Shown: one piece after another, positions 46,954 to 57,434 of the stretch
Numbering within the stretch: position 1 is the first letter of the stretch
Layout of the letters: the number at the start of each line of letters is the position of its first letter
DNA from: Flavobacterium amniphilum
Lineage (GTDB): Bacteria > Bacteroidota > Bacteroidia > Flavobacteriales > Flavobacteriaceae
Assembly: GCF_023634845.1 (NCBI RefSeq)
Contig: NZ_JAMLJL010000004.1
Span: 186,001-250,000, forward strand
DNA: 64,000 bases
Direction of reading: 5' to 3'
Program-made: the position numbers and the translations under genes
The notes under the pieces: model-generated
Database searches by the model: none
Told to the model about the DNA's origin: nothing
Seen by the model: the letters and a program-made list of their open reading frames with translations, nothing else

Positions 46954-49900
46954 ATGCGGTTACTTCTATTTTTATCTGCCTTTTTATTTTCTTTCAATGC
47001 ATTTGCACAGGATTATGCATCCGATTGGAATATTGTAATCCAAAATGAACTTGATGGCAAAACCGAAACGGCTAACAAAAAAGTGTTGGAAATTTACAAT
47101 CAGGCTAAAAAAGATAAAAATGAACCACAAATCATCAAATGCTTTTTTTACATATCCAAGTTCAGACAGGTTTTTGAAGAAAAAGCGCAAGAAAGTATTT
47201 TAACAGCGTTAAGAAAAGAAATCAATGAAGTTTCTCCTGCTTCAAAAGGAATACTTTACTTCATTTATGGAACAATCTTAAAAGATTATTATCAGTATAA
47301 TGAATATAAAATCAACCAATTAACCCGAACATCTGAAAAAAATCAAAATTTTACAACTTGGACTTCGGCAGATTTCACAGCTGAAATAGATCTGGCTTTT
47401 TCTAAAACGCTGGAAAACGCAATAACACTTAGAAACAAATCAATCAGTCAATACAAAGACATCCTTGAAATTCCTTCATTTACTGACGCAAAAAACTATT
47501 CATTATATGAGTTTCTAAGCAAAAACATCCTGCAGTATTATATATCCAAAAACAATGAATGGAAGAAAAGAGAAGAACTTCCTAATGATAAAAAAATCAT
47601 TTCAGGTTTTTATTCGGATTCAGAAAAGTTTTCCGTTCTTCCTCTCAATGAATTCTCTAAAGATTTACAAAACGCCCTCAAAATACTTCAAGAAGACGAA
47701 AAGTACTATGCTACTAATGATAAGTCATTGCTTGATTTTGCCATATACAACCGATATAATACAATAAAGAAGATTTTTAACAACTACTCAATACATTATG
47801 CTGCAATAAGCAATTTAACAAAAAGCACCAACAACCACAATCTACAACAACAACTAAAATTAGATCAGGTAGATAACATTTTAGAGGAATCTCAAGAGAA
47901 TAACCCTCAAAAAAATATTCAGGCAATGGCTATTCTGGATTCGGTTATTAATTCTAAAGCAATAGAATATATCATCACCGATGCTCAAATGAAAAAGCAA
48001 AGAATCTTAAACAAAGAGCTGCTAATCCGCCTGAAAGAAGTACTATATCCCAACGAAAAAAGCCGTGCTTTTATAGAATTCAAAAACATCAAAAGCATTA
48101 AATTTTCTTATTTCAAAATTGACTCAAAACAGAAGATCCAAATAAATAAATTATTCAAAAAGGAAACAAACAAACAAAAAAAGGATTCTTTATTTACTGT
48201 AATTCAAAGTAAAACTCCTTTTCGACAAGTAACTCATTTACTTCCTGATAAAAATGATTACGCTAAACATTCTACTGAAATTCTGTTGGAAAAACTCCCT
48301 GTTGGCCATTATTTCATTATTACCGAAGATACCGAAAAAGATGAAGACATCGTTTTGAATAAAAACTATGCGATTATCAGTGTTACCAATATTGATTTTG
48401 TCAAAGACGAGAATGAAAAGCAGGAAGATTATTTTCTTGTTGAAAGAGAAAGTGGTAAACCATTGAACGATGTAATCATTAAAACACTGTACGGAACTAC
48501 AAAAACAAACACTTCCGGCAAAGCAGTACTGGATAAAGAAAAAAAGGCAAAGAAGCGTATCCCTTCAACTATTTATTTTATCCGAAAAAATGACACGCTT
48601 TGCCACGAATACCAACCTGGCATTGCAACTAAAGTAAACAAGAAAGCTGAAGGTTACCACAATGCGCAAATAAAATTATACTTTGATCGGGCTATTTACC
48701 GTCCCGGACAAAAGGTTTACTTTAAGGCTATTGTTTTTCAGGATAAAAATCACATTAAAAGTATAGTACCTTTCCTAACCTTGAATTTTGAAGTTAGCGA
48801 CCGATCAAAAACATTCAAAGAATTTGAAGTGCAAACCAATGAGTTTGGTTCAGCATCCGGAGAATTTATCATTCCAAAAAATGCGGAGACTGGGACTTTT
48901 GAAATTACTGTTGATGAACCCGAAGATAATACTAAAGATAATTCTTATTACAACAAAAAAGAAGACAAACATGCCTTTTGGAATTATTGCAATTGGGATA
49001 ATCGAAGTTTCCGCTTTTTAGTTGAAGAATACAAAAGACCTACATTTGAAGTAGTTTTCGAACAACTAAAAGAAAATGCAACCATTGGTGATTCCATTAA
49101 AATAACCGGAACGGCTAAATCCTTAGCAGGAAGTCCTATTACAGAAGCTACTGTAAAATACAGTATTAGTAAAAATATCAGCAGTAAAGTGAAAGGGTAC
49201 CAAAGTCAGTCAAACTATATTCAGGAGGAAATAAAAACAGATAAAAACGGGCAATTCACCATTAACTTCATTGCCAATGACAGTGACTCAAAAAATGAAA
49301 CAATCGAATACATCCATTTTAATATTAATGCAGAGGTAACCGACAGCAACGGAGAAACAAGAAGTATCTCAACAAAGGTTGAAGTAAGTCAAAAAACATT
49401 ACGGTTAAACATTTACATACCTCGAAACGGAGGTCCGTTTGCAAAGTTCTTCAAGGAAGACAAAAACACAATCACAATTCAATCAACAACCTATAATAAC
49501 TATCCTATTGATACCGAAGGAACGTTACAGATTTTCAAAAAAAAGAAAAAAAACTATTTAAAAAACAGACAATTTGAAAGCCCGGATCTACCCGTAATTT
49601 CAAAACAGGATTTCGAGGCTTTATTCCCTCACGAACCATATACCTCAGATAAGACTGAACAGGATACATTGGTGCAAACACTGGCATTCAATACCAAAAT
49701 CAACCGCAACATAGAGATTACAAATTTAGACAAAGGCGAATATTCTGTAATTGCCATAACTAAAGACAGCAAAAACAACACCATCGAAGATACTGGCTCA
49801 TTTGAAATGGCATCGCTTATTGATATTAAATCCGATTCTGAAGTTTTCACATTCAAACGTCTGGAAAACACATCAAAAGAAAAAATTGAATTTGAGTTTC

Positions 49901-52900
49901 AATCGGTATTACCACAACTATATCTTACAGTCAGAAAATATATCGGACTCAAACTAACCGCCATTGAAACCATTGAAATCAAAAACGGTAAAGGTTACTA
50001 TGTAACTTCTAAGACTACAGAAGAAAAAGACATCGATTTTCATTTTATCACACAATGGGAAAATAATACTTATTATAAAACCACCAAAATTTCAAAAGAA
50101 GAAATAGAACATAAACTCGACTTTGAAATAATTTCCTTCAGAAACAAAATCGAACCCGGCAGTAACGAAAAATGGTCATTTAAAGTAAATAACAGCCTAT
50201 TGGAAACCGAAATACTGGCATCTATGTACGACACTTCTCTCGATCAATTCGAGAAAACATACTGGGAATTGCCGTATTTCTACAAAACCAATTCTCCCAA
50301 TTTCTTTCACTTAAACTATAAAAAAAACAACAATCAATACATCTCCTTCAATCTGGGGTCTAAAAAAATCTATTTCAGGAAATTTAATCTTACCCCGGAA
50401 ATGAACTGGTTTGGATTTGACTTTAAAAATTCAACAGGCTCAACAGACTATATCAACAAAATGAAAAGGTTAATGAAAGATGCTCCAAAAAACGGAAAAT
50501 TAATTACAGGTGTAATATCTGATCACAGTGGCCCGATTCCTGGAGCAAACATAGTAGTTCAGGGCACAACCCGGGGTACTCAAAGTGATTTTGACGGAGA
50601 TTACCATATCTATGCTGCAGAAGGTGAAAAACTGATTTATTCCTTCATGGGAATGAATGATATTATTGAAACAGTTGGAGAAGAAACTGTCATTAATATT
50701 CTTATGGAGGATAACCAAAACCAATTAAAAGAAGTCGTTGTTGGCGCAGTAGGGTTTAAAATAAGCCCGCCACTATTAAAAAACCCAAATATAATTGTAG
50801 TAACATCAAACGACAAAGATTTACTTTTCTTCAAAGGATACAGAAGAGCAATCTACGAAGAAGATGATGAAATAGGTATTAAAAGAAAACTATCAGCAGT
50901 AACCTCATCCTACTCCGTTGTAAGTAACTCTGAATTGCCAACTATTACATCGGTAAATAAAGACGAAAAAGCTTTAATTGTTATTGATGGGGAAATACAA
51001 GATTTAGCAGCACTAAAGCAAATCCCGCAGGATGACATTACATCCATTACTATTCTAACCGAAAAAGAAGCAACCAATTTATATGGTGAAAAAGGCAAAA
51101 ACGGAGTAATTCTGATTGGCACCAAAAAGGCTTTAAAAGAGTTAGAAAATGTTAAAACACGTAAAAACTTTAACGAAACTGCTTTCTTTTACCCGCATTT
51201 AACCACTGACACAGATGGTAAAATCAGTTTTAACTTTACCACTCCGGAATCCTTAACAAAATGGAGACTACGATTATTCGGTCACAATAAAAAAGCAGAA
51301 AACGGTTATTTTGAATCCGAAATCATCTCCCAAAAAGAGGTAATGGTCATGACGAACATGCCTCGCTTTTTACGTGAAAATGACACAATCAGGCTATCTG
51401 CCAAAGTGGTCAACATGACTTCTGAAACAAAATCAGGCGTAGCTGTGTTACAATTGTATGATGCTGCCACCGGTAACCTGATCAACACGGAATGCCATAA
51501 TACTGCCAACTCGAAAAACTTTAGCTGTAAACCTAAGGAAAGCACACCGTTACACTGGTCAATAACAGTACCGGAAGGTGTACAGGGAATTCAATATAAA
51601 ATAGCAGCTAAATCCGGTAATTTCAGTGACGGGGAAGAAAATTTATTACCTGTCCTCAGCAATAAGATCTTAGTTACAGAAACATTGCCAATCTGGGTAA
51701 GGGAAAAAACTAAAAAAGAATTATCTTTCGAAAACTTTAAAAACAATGATTCTAAAACTTTAAAAAATCATCTGTTTACTTTTGAATACACCTCAAATCC
51801 GGCTTGGTTTGCTTTGCAGTCATTGCCCTATTTAATGGAATACGAACATGAATGTGCCGAACAGACTTTTGCACGTTACTATGCTAATTTTATCGCAACG
51901 CAGATTATTAACAGTAATCCTAAAATTTCCGAATTGTTCGAATCATGGAAAAAAGAGACTAAAAAATCACGCCTTGAAATGAATGAAGAACTGAAATCTT
52001 TGGTTTTACAGGAAACTCCTTGGTTATTGGATGCCGACGAGGAAGCAAAAAACAAGCATTTGGCGTATTTATTCGATTTAAAAAAACTAAAAGATTCTTC
52101 TGAAGAAATCACTGAAAAATTGGAAGACAAACAATCAGCTTCAGGAGGTTTCTCATGGTTTGAAGACGGTGATGATAATATTTTTATCACGCAGCACATC
52201 CTATCAGGTATTGGACATTTAAATACTATGTTTCCGGATTCACAGACTTCCTTCAAAGAAATTACAAAGAGAGGAATTTTATATATCGACAAACAATTTG
52301 CTTTGTCTTCACAGAAAACGAAAACAGACTCCAATAAGCATGCGGTCGAACTGCAATACTTATATACCCGAAGTTTCTATGTAAAATCACATCCAATTAA
52401 TGAGGAAGGAAAGAAACACATTGTGAATCAATTAACCAATCTAAAAACCAACTGGCTACAATATAACTTGTATCAAAAGGCACAGCTGGCGCTAATTTTC
52501 AATCGCTTCGGAGAAAAAGACTGGGCCAAAAAAATCATCACACATTTCAAAGAAACGGCTTCTCACGATACTGAAAAAGGAATGTACTGGATTGCTAATA
52601 AAAATGGCCTCTACTGGTATGAATCTCCTATAGAAACTCAAGCGCTTATCATTGAAGCTTTTTCTGAAATTGAAAATGATAAAACTACTGTAGATGCCTT
52701 AAAAGTATGGTTGATCAAAAATAAGCAAACCAATAATTGGGCAACTACTAAAGCAACAACAGAAGCTATTTATGCCTTGCTTCTTCAGGGAACTAATTGG
52801 CTGGAAACAAAAGACAACACGGTTTTTAAAATTGGAGATGACAAAGTATTACAGCAGAAATTAACTGAAAAGAAGAAGGAAACCAACACCGGTTATACAA

Positions 52901-53460
52901 AACTAAACTGGAAAGCCGAAGAAATAACTAAAGACATGGAGACCGTTTCCATTGAAAATAAATCAGAAGTTCCTGGATTTGGCGGAGCTTACTGGCAATA
53001 TTTTGAAAACTTGGAGAATATCAAAACCGAATCAAAGTCTGGATTGAGTATTCAAAAGGAAATTTTCCTGAAAGTTAAAGACAGTCAAGGCGAAAAATTA
53101 ATGCCGATTAAAAATCAAAAAACTGTATTAGGTGATATTGTTACGTTCCGCTTAATTATAAGAACCGATAATGATCTGGAATTTGTCCAGCTGAAAGATT
53201 TGAGAGCTTCTTGCTTAGAACCTGTGGATGTGATTTCCGAATACAAATACAATGCAGGATTAAGCTATTACAAAAGCACTAAAGATGTTGCCACTCATTT
53301 CTTTTTCGACAATATCAAAAAAGGAACCTACATTATTGAATATGACGTAAGGGTAAACAACCAAGGAAGTTTCAACAATGGCATCGCAACACTTCAAAGC
53401 ATGTATGCACCTGAGTTCAGTGCTCATTCTACTTCGGCAAAAATTAAAGTAACCGAATAA
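46954..53460 (+). CDS. Alpha-2-macroglobulin family protein with inserted TonB-plug-like segment
   Basis: A 2168-residue exported protein (signal MRLLLFLSAFLFSFNAFAQ). MG domains begin after a helical N-terminal part: the MG2 motif FDRAIYRPGQKVYFKAIVF is at about 577-595, the A2M domain starts at about 1410 (FFYPHLTTDTDGKISFNFTT), and the thioester motif CAEQ is at 1634-1637 in YEHECAEQTFARY. Between MG regions, residues about 1182-1265 are a carboxypeptidase-D regulatory domain (ITGVISDHSGPIPGANIVVQ) very like the one in the SusC at 33074. Residues 1338-1392 copy the end of a TonB plug (VIDGEIQDL, NLYGEKGKNGVILIGTKK). The thioester suggests trapping of proteases in the periplasm or at the surface. 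No PbpC partner is nearby. Confidence 0.93.
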   Translation: MRLLLFLSAFLFSFNAFAQDYASDWNIVIQNELDGKTETANKKVLEIYNQAKKDKNEPQIIKCFFYISKFRQVFEEKAQESILTALRKEINEVSPASKGILYFIYGTILKDYYQYNEYKINQLTRTSEKNQNFTTWTSADFTAEIDLAFSKTLENAITLRNKSISQYKDILEIPSFTDAKNYSLYEFLSKNILQYYISKNNEWKKREELPNDKKIISGFYSDSEKFSVLPLNEFSKDLQNALKILQEDEKYYATNDKSLLDFAIYNRYNTIKKIFNNYSIHYAAISNLTKSTNNHNLQQQLKLDQVDNILEESQENNPQKNIQAMAILDSVINSKAIEYIITDAQMKKQRILNKELLIRLKEVLYPNEKSRAFIEFKNIKSIKFSYFKIDSKQKIQINKLFKKETNKQKKDSLFTVIQSKTPFRQVTHLLPDKNDYAKHSTEILLEKLPVGHYFIITEDTEKDEDIVLNKNYAIISVTNIDFVKDENEKQEDYFLVERESGKPLNDVIIKTLYGTTKTNTSGKAVLDKEKKAKKRIPSTIYFIRKNDTLCHEYQPGIATKVNKKAEGYHNAQIKLYFDRAIYRPGQKVYFKAIVFQDKNHIKSIVPFLTLNFEVSDRSKTFKEFEVQTNEFGSASGEFIIPKNAETGTFEITVDEPEDNTKDNSYYNKKEDKHAFWNYCNWDNRSFRFLVEEYKRPTFEVVFEQLKENATIGDSIKITGTAKSLAGSPITEATVKYSISKNISSKVKGYQSQSNYIQEEIKTDKNGQFTINFIANDSDSKNETIEYIHFNINAEVTDSNGETRSISTKVEVSQKTLRLNIYIPRNGGPFAKFFKEDKNTITIQSTTYNNYPIDTEGTLQIFKKKKKNYLKNRQFESPDLPVISKQDFEALFPHEPYTSDKTEQDTLVQTLAFNTKINRNIEITNLDKGEYSVIAITKDSKNNTIEDTGSFEMASLIDIKSDSEVFTFKRLENTSKEKIEFEFQSVLPQLYLTVRKYIGLKLTAIETIEIKNGKGYYVTSKTTEEKDIDFHFITQWENNTYYKTTKISKEEIEHKLDFEIISFRNKIEPGSNEKWSFKVNNSLLETEILASMYDTSLDQFEKTYWELPYFYKTNSPNFFHLNYKKNNNQYISFNLGSKKIYFRKFNLTPEMNWFGFDFKNSTGSTDYINKMKRLMKDAPKNGKLITGVISDHSGPIPGANIVVQGTTRGTQSDFDGDYHIYAAEGEKLIYSFMGMNDIIETVGEETVINILMEDNQNQLKEVVVGAVGFKISPPLLKNPNIIVVTSNDKDLLFFKGYRRAIYEEDDEIGIKRKLSAVTSSYSVVSNSELPTITSVNKDEKALIVIDGEIQDLAALKQIPQDDITSITILTEKEATNLYGEKGKNGVILIGTKKALKELENVKTRKNFNETAFFYPHLTTDTDGKISFNFTTPESLTKWRLRLFGHNKKAENGYFESEIISQKEVMVMTNMPRFLRENDTIRLSAKVVNMTSETKSGVAVLQLYDAATGNLINTECHNTANSKNFSCKPKESTPLHWSITVPEGVQGIQYKIAAKSGNFSDGEENLLPVLSNKILVTETLPIWVREKTKKELSFENFKNNDSKTLKNHLFTFEYTSNPAWFALQSLPYLMEYEHECAEQTFARYYANFIATQIINSNPKISELFESWKKETKKSRLEMNEELKSLVLQETPWLLDADEEAKNKHLAYLFDLKKLKDSSEEITEKLEDKQSASGGFSWFEDGDDNIFITQHILSGIGHLNTMFPDSQTSFKEITKRGILYIDKQFALSSQKTKTDSNKHAVELQYLYTRSFYVKSHPINEEGKKHIVNQLTNLKTNWLQYNLYQKAQLALIFNRFGEKDWAKKIITHFKETASHDTEKGMYWIANKNGLYWYESPIETQALIIEAFSEIENDKTTVDALKVWLIKNKQTNNWATTKATTEAIYALLLQGTNWLETKDNTVFKIGDDKVLQQKLTEKKKETNTGYTKLNWKAEEITKDMETVSIENKSEVPGFGGAYWQYFENLENIKTESKSGLSIQKEIFLKVKDSQGEKLMPIKNQKTVLGDIVTFRLIIRTDNDLEFVQLKDLRASCLEPVDVISEYKYNAGLSYYKSTKDVATHFFFDNIKKGTYIIEYDVRVNNQGSFNNGIATLQSMYAPEFSAHSTSAKIKVTE

Positions 53461-53463
53461 CAA

Positions 53464-53492
53464 AAAAACCGGCTTAAGTAAAGTCGGTTTTT
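53464..53492. terminator. Bidirectional terminator between the macroglobulin and TPR genes
   Basis: AAAACCGGCTT and AAGTCGGTTTT pair with one G-T to form a hairpin flanked by A-runs and T-runs. It overlaps the last codons of the minus-strand TPR gene, as at the rhomboid gene. Confidence 0.75.
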
Positions 53493-54157
53493 AATTTTTG
53501 TGCTTTTTCCTTATCCTTTAATTTGTTCAAATATAAGTCATATAATTTTTCAAACGTAGTTTTGGAATGACCAATTTCATGCGCCTTTTTATAATTAACT
53601 TCGGCTTTATCATACCGTTTAAAATACACATCGATATAACCTTTGGCCAGGTAACCGTCCACTTTTGACAGTTGCATCAGTTCGCTTGCATACTTTTGTG
53701 CTTTGGATTCACTACCACCAATAATCCCTGGCAATTCGATATACAAAACAACCAGAGCCCAGCGTGATTCTATATGTTTCGGATCTAATTTTGCAGCTGT
53801 CTCAAAAGCTTCCTTAACATCATCTATCATACCCAAAGCCTTGAACTTACTGCTGTTTTTAGCTTTCATACCCAAAGCACCACCGTATTTAAAATGGTAA
53901 TTAGCCGATTTCGGATATTTTTCTTTCAGCTTTTTATAATAGAAAATGGCATCATCCCATTGCTTTTGATGACCGGCAATGTCACCGAGGTATTCGGTGG
54001 TTTTGACGTCATTCGGTTTTTGTTTATACTCATTTTCAAACAAAGGTTTTGCCAGGGCAAACTGTTTCTGCTGAAACAACTTCTCCGCTTTTTCAAAATT
54101 AGACTGTGACCAAAGACTGCTTACCGTCAATAATAGTATATATCTGAAATGCTTCAT
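53474..54157 (-). CDS. Exported tetratricopeptide-repeat protein
   Basis: A 227-residue protein with a signal peptide (MKHFRYILLLTVSSLWSQ). The rest is a run of TPR helices (FEKAEKLFQQKQFALAKPLF; DVKTTEYLGDIAGHQKQWDD; SANYHFKYGGALGMKAKN). Start 54157 is chosen over 54190 because it gives the signal peptide and shares one base (TAATG) with the stop of the upstream gene. Third gene of an operon with the large helical-repeat protein and the DUF3142-like lipoprotein. Probably a periplasmic scaffold. Confidence 0.9.
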   Translation of the reverse strand: MKHFRYILLLTVSSLWSQSNFEKAEKLFQQKQFALAKPLFENEYKQKPNDVKTTEYLGDIAGHQKQWDDAIFYYKKLKEKYPKSANYHFKYGGALGMKAKNSSKFKALGMIDDVKEAFETAAKLDPKHIESRWALVVLYIELPGIIGGSESKAQKYASELMQLSKVDGYLAKGYIDVYFKRYDKAEVNYKKAHEIGHSKTTFEKLYDLYLNKLKDKEKAQKLKTDFT

Positions 54158-56388
54158 TAGTTCCCTGCTACATTTCTGAAATAACCACATTCCCTGATTA
54201 CTTCCTGATAGTACTTTGTTTTTGAATACTCTTTCATCAGTTTTTTATAACCGTTGAAAACAATATAATCTACTTCGAAAGGCTTGTACGTAGAAGAAAG
54301 GTAAAAATCATTCCGTTCAATTTTAGTGAGCAAATAAACTGCTTTTGCTTTTTGCTCATCATTTGATGCAGCTGCAAATGCTTTTTGGTAATAATCCTGG
54401 CTTAACTTATTACTGAACAACATATCCTGATACAACTTATCAATGTCATACCCATATTGATTGATGATCTTATTTGCATAAAACAATCTTGCGTTTCCAT
54501 AATGGGACATATTGTAAAATGCATTCCCCAATAAAATGGCATTATTGAATTTATCATTACCTGATGCTAAACTATTTTGCATTTCCTGTACTTTCTTCAA
54601 GAATGAAATTTTAGAGAATTTTGTTTTCTGGTAAGCGACATGGTCACAATCGTTACAATCCATGATATTTCCATTGAAAGGATTCCCATATAAAACCGTT
54701 TCTTTGTTCTTATTTGATTTTTCCAATTCGGCGATTGCCTGTTGGATTTGATTTTTATAAGCCAGTTTAATTGCTTTAAATTCATAAATATCATCCAGAC
54801 TTACATTATATAAGGATTGCGCAAGTTTTTCCCAATCGGTAAAATTACTTTTCAATAAATGATTTTGCATTTTTTCGGTGCGTTCCGGATTCAGGTAGAA
54901 TTCTTTTTCCCTGAAAAACAATTCGGCCAAAACCTCATTCCCTTGTTTTTTATATAAAGTAGCAATGTAATTACGCGACCAGGCTGTTAAGAAATTGGCA
55001 CGGAGTTTCGAACCTTCGGCACGTAATTTTTCTGCATTGAACAACCATTTTAATTCAGGAAGCAGTTTACTTTCAGAAGCAGCATCCATTTTTTTAACAG
55101 AAGCAATTGTATTGAATAATTGGAATAACCTTAATTGCTCTTTTGCCAATATCGTATTTGGGATATTCTTTTCGGCAAGTGCCAGATAACTTTCTGCTCC
55201 TTTATGGTTTCCTTTGATAATTTCAAGATAACCTGCTACGGTATTCCACATATAAGGTGAATTCGTATTTTTTGCATTCGCGATTGTAGTGGCCAATTGG
55301 TATAATTTAGGATCCAACACCTGATTTTTCATTGTCGGTTTGTTCCCGTACTCATAACTCCAATCGATGGCATTCAGTTTATTTTCTTCAATATTGATGG
55401 CACGCGTTAGCAAATAATCCAAGTGTTTGTTTTTCGGATCCAACTCATAAATCTTACTTATTGCCTGTGTTGGATCTGCATAATAACCATACAGCGCCCA
55501 AAGAGATGCTTTCTGCGAGTTGCTTTTAGCCATAGCCAATGACTGTTGAAAATCTTTATCTTCCTGTGGATGGAAACAGTAAGTTGCCACTACTCTCAAT
55601 TTCGGACATTGATCAAAAACGAGCGAGTACATAAAGTTCGACCTTGCATAGTCTTTCTTTTTATACATCACACCGGCTAAATAAGCAACTCCTCTATAGT
55701 ATAAATCGTTACGCTCCTGGGTAGCCTGTGTTTTATTGAAAAAATTAACCGCTTCATTTTTGTTTGCAGAATAGAAATAAGCCTTCATGGTCAAAAACCA
55801 ATAACGGCTTTTCAGGAATGGGTCTTTAGCCAGGTTATAAATATTTTCAATTTTCTTAGCTTCGGCAACAGTCATGTAATTCATGGCATCCATGCTGTCT
55901 GTGTTGTAATTCCAATTCGCCGTGTTATTCGTGTAAGGTTCCAATGACTTTGCAAGATTGATAAAAGTGAAAAACTTGCGTGTTTTATCATCTTTCAAAT
56001 CGTATTTTTTTGACCATTTCTGATCTGTTTTATTAGTAGAGATCAATTTAGTGATAGTCTTAACATCCTTGGTTGAAGAGTCATTAAGGATATAATAATT
56101 CAAATCTTTATCACTGATTTTATTTCCAAGGTAACTTTTCCAATCGTTAACAATGGAAGAACCAAACCGGTTTGAATGTGCATTATCATACCATTCATCT
56201 CCATAAAACATATTAGCACTGTAAAATAACTGCTCATAGGATTTATCATCCACATAAGATTCAGGAGCAAAGTTTGAAGTCCAGTCATACATACCCCAAC
56301 CGTCATCGGAACATAAGGAAAAAACAGCTGTTGTAACTACAGCAATCGAACTAAAAATCAGCGTTACAGGTTTTGAAAAAATCGTCAT
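54157..56388 (-). CDS. Large exported helical-repeat protein of unknown function
   Basis: A 743-residue protein with an N-terminal hydrophobic signal (VTLIFSSIAVVTTAVFSLCS). A conserved-looking start to the mature protein (DDGWGMYDWTSNFAPESYVD) precedes long stretches of TPR-like helices (YNLAKDPFLKSRYWFLTMKA; RNDLYYRGVAYLAGVMYKKK; AILLGNAFYNMSHYGNARLF). A Cys-rich bit, MDCNDCDHV, lies near residue 573. I do not recognise a named family. The start overlaps the end of the DUF3142-like gene by 38 nt and its stop overlaps the next start, so the three proteins are tightly coupled and probably act together in the envelope. Confidence 0.85.
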   Translation of the reverse strand: MTIFSKPVTLIFSSIAVVTTAVFSLCSDDGWGMYDWTSNFAPESYVDDKSYEQLFYSANMFYGDEWYDNAHSNRFGSSIVNDWKSYLGNKISDKDLNYYILNDSSTKDVKTITKLISTNKTDQKWSKKYDLKDDKTRKFFTFINLAKSLEPYTNNTANWNYNTDSMDAMNYMTVAEAKKIENIYNLAKDPFLKSRYWFLTMKAYFYSANKNEAVNFFNKTQATQERNDLYYRGVAYLAGVMYKKKDYARSNFMYSLVFDQCPKLRVVATYCFHPQEDKDFQQSLAMAKSNSQKASLWALYGYYADPTQAISKIYELDPKNKHLDYLLTRAINIEENKLNAIDWSYEYGNKPTMKNQVLDPKLYQLATTIANAKNTNSPYMWNTVAGYLEIIKGNHKGAESYLALAEKNIPNTILAKEQLRLFQLFNTIASVKKMDAASESKLLPELKWLFNAEKLRAEGSKLRANFLTAWSRNYIATLYKKQGNEVLAELFFREKEFYLNPERTEKMQNHLLKSNFTDWEKLAQSLYNVSLDDIYEFKAIKLAYKNQIQQAIAELEKSNKNKETVLYGNPFNGNIMDCNDCDHVAYQKTKFSKISFLKKVQEMQNSLASGNDKFNNAILLGNAFYNMSHYGNARLFYANKIINQYGYDIDKLYQDMLFSNKLSQDYYQKAFAAASNDEQKAKAVYLLTKIERNDFYLSSTYKPFEVDYIVFNGYKKLMKEYSKTKYYQEVIRECGYFRNVAGN

Positions 56389-57346
56389 TAGTCAGTTTAT
56401 TAAAATTGTTTTGATCTAAATCAAAGTATACTATTTCTTTTGGCTTTTTGGGCATGTACTTTTTCAGTAACCCGATCATCTCTTTTAAATCCTCCTCATG
56501 AATCGCTTCGACTTTGAGTTGGTCCCCTTCTTTAAAAAAGAATCCTTTGGTCATGGTATTATTTTTTACCACTGCCCTATCATCCTTCCATTCAAAATTA
56601 GCATTATTTTGAAATTCTTTGGCATCAATTTTAGAAATCAGGTTCACGACATGTCCGTTCCTGCTGTGGATAATCCAGGAATAAACCGGCAAAGCCACTT
56701 TAAGTTCCAAAGGATAATTTTTCAGTGAAGGCAAATAACGTTCGGCGATGGTTTTATCGTAAATCGAATTTCCTTTATCTGCATTTAATTCACCCATATT
56801 ATAGAACATCAGTACACCATAATCGACAGGAGGAACTTTTGTATCCTTAAAATATTTGATTTGATGTAAACGTATGGTAGCCGAAATTGTTTTAGGTGAT
56901 TTCTTTTTTAATTCTTTCAGGAAGAGCATGAATTTATCACGGCTTTGCAGCGACCAGTCACAATCAATTTGAATTTCCTGAATTGTCAAGCGGTTTTTGG
57001 TATTTATCTGATGAATTAAATGCAGCATCTTTTTCACCAAATCATACACATCTACTTTATCCGAAAGAAACACTTCATTTTTAATGAAGATTACCGGAAC
57101 AATTTTACTCTTTGGTTTAATCTTATCAAAACGCACGGGAGCAACCGGAACCGGAATATCATTTACCAGTTTGACATCGAAATAACGAATATATATTTTT
57201 TCGGTTTCATTAGCATCCAAGACAGATTGCTCTTTTGGGGTAAGCTTAAAAAAAGTTTTCCAGTAATAAAAAGAAACCGAAGGAGCCTCTTTACTTTCGC
57301 AGGAAAGCAGCAATACAAAAACCGATAACAGAAGTATTTTTTTCAT
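56351..57346 (-). CDS. DUF3142-like lipoprotein
   Basis: A 331-residue lipoprotein (MKKILLLSVFVLLLSC, lipid Cys16). The body looks like a TIM-barrel glycosidase-like fold: FYYWKTFFKLTPKEQSVLDA, YIRYFDVKL, IQEIQIDCDWSLQSRDKFM with acidic residues at a strand end, ISATIRLHQIKYF, VDYGVLMFYNMGEL and ALPVYSWIIHSRNG. This order matches what I recall of the DUF3142 family, whose function is not known; the assignment is tentative. It heads the three-gene unit with the helical-repeat proteins. Confidence 0.82.
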   Translation of the reverse strand: MKKILLLSVFVLLLSCESKEAPSVSFYYWKTFFKLTPKEQSVLDANETEKIYIRYFDVKLVNDIPVPVAPVRFDKIKPKSKIVPVIFIKNEVFLSDKVDVYDLVKKMLHLIHQINTKNRLTIQEIQIDCDWSLQSRDKFMLFLKELKKKSPKTISATIRLHQIKYFKDTKVPPVDYGVLMFYNMGELNADKGNSIYDKTIAERYLPSLKNYPLELKVALPVYSWIIHSRNGHVVNLISKIDAKEFQNNANFEWKDDRAVVKNNTMTKGFFFKEGDQLKVEAIHEEDLKEMIGLLKKYMPKKPKEIVYFDLDQNNFNKLTNDDFFKTCNADF

Positions 57347-57384
57347 GGCCTAATTGTAGGTAAAGATACACAAAGCGCATAAAA

Positions 57385-57411
57385 AAACCGGATTCAAATT
57401 GAATCCGGTTT
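57385..57411 (-). terminator. Terminator of the S46 peptidase gene
   Basis: AAACCGGATTCAA and TTGAATCCGGTTT form a perfect 13-bp inverted repeat around a single base, followed on the minus strand by T. It lies 23 nt after the peptidase stop. Confidence 0.88.
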
Positions 57412-57434
57412 ATATTTTCAATCAGCAGAACTGA

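Noticed and set aside
54157..56388. Lipoprotein signal for the large helical-repeat protein (FSLC)
   Set aside because: The residue before Cys is Leu, which does not fit a lipobox; a plain signal peptide or anchor is more likely.
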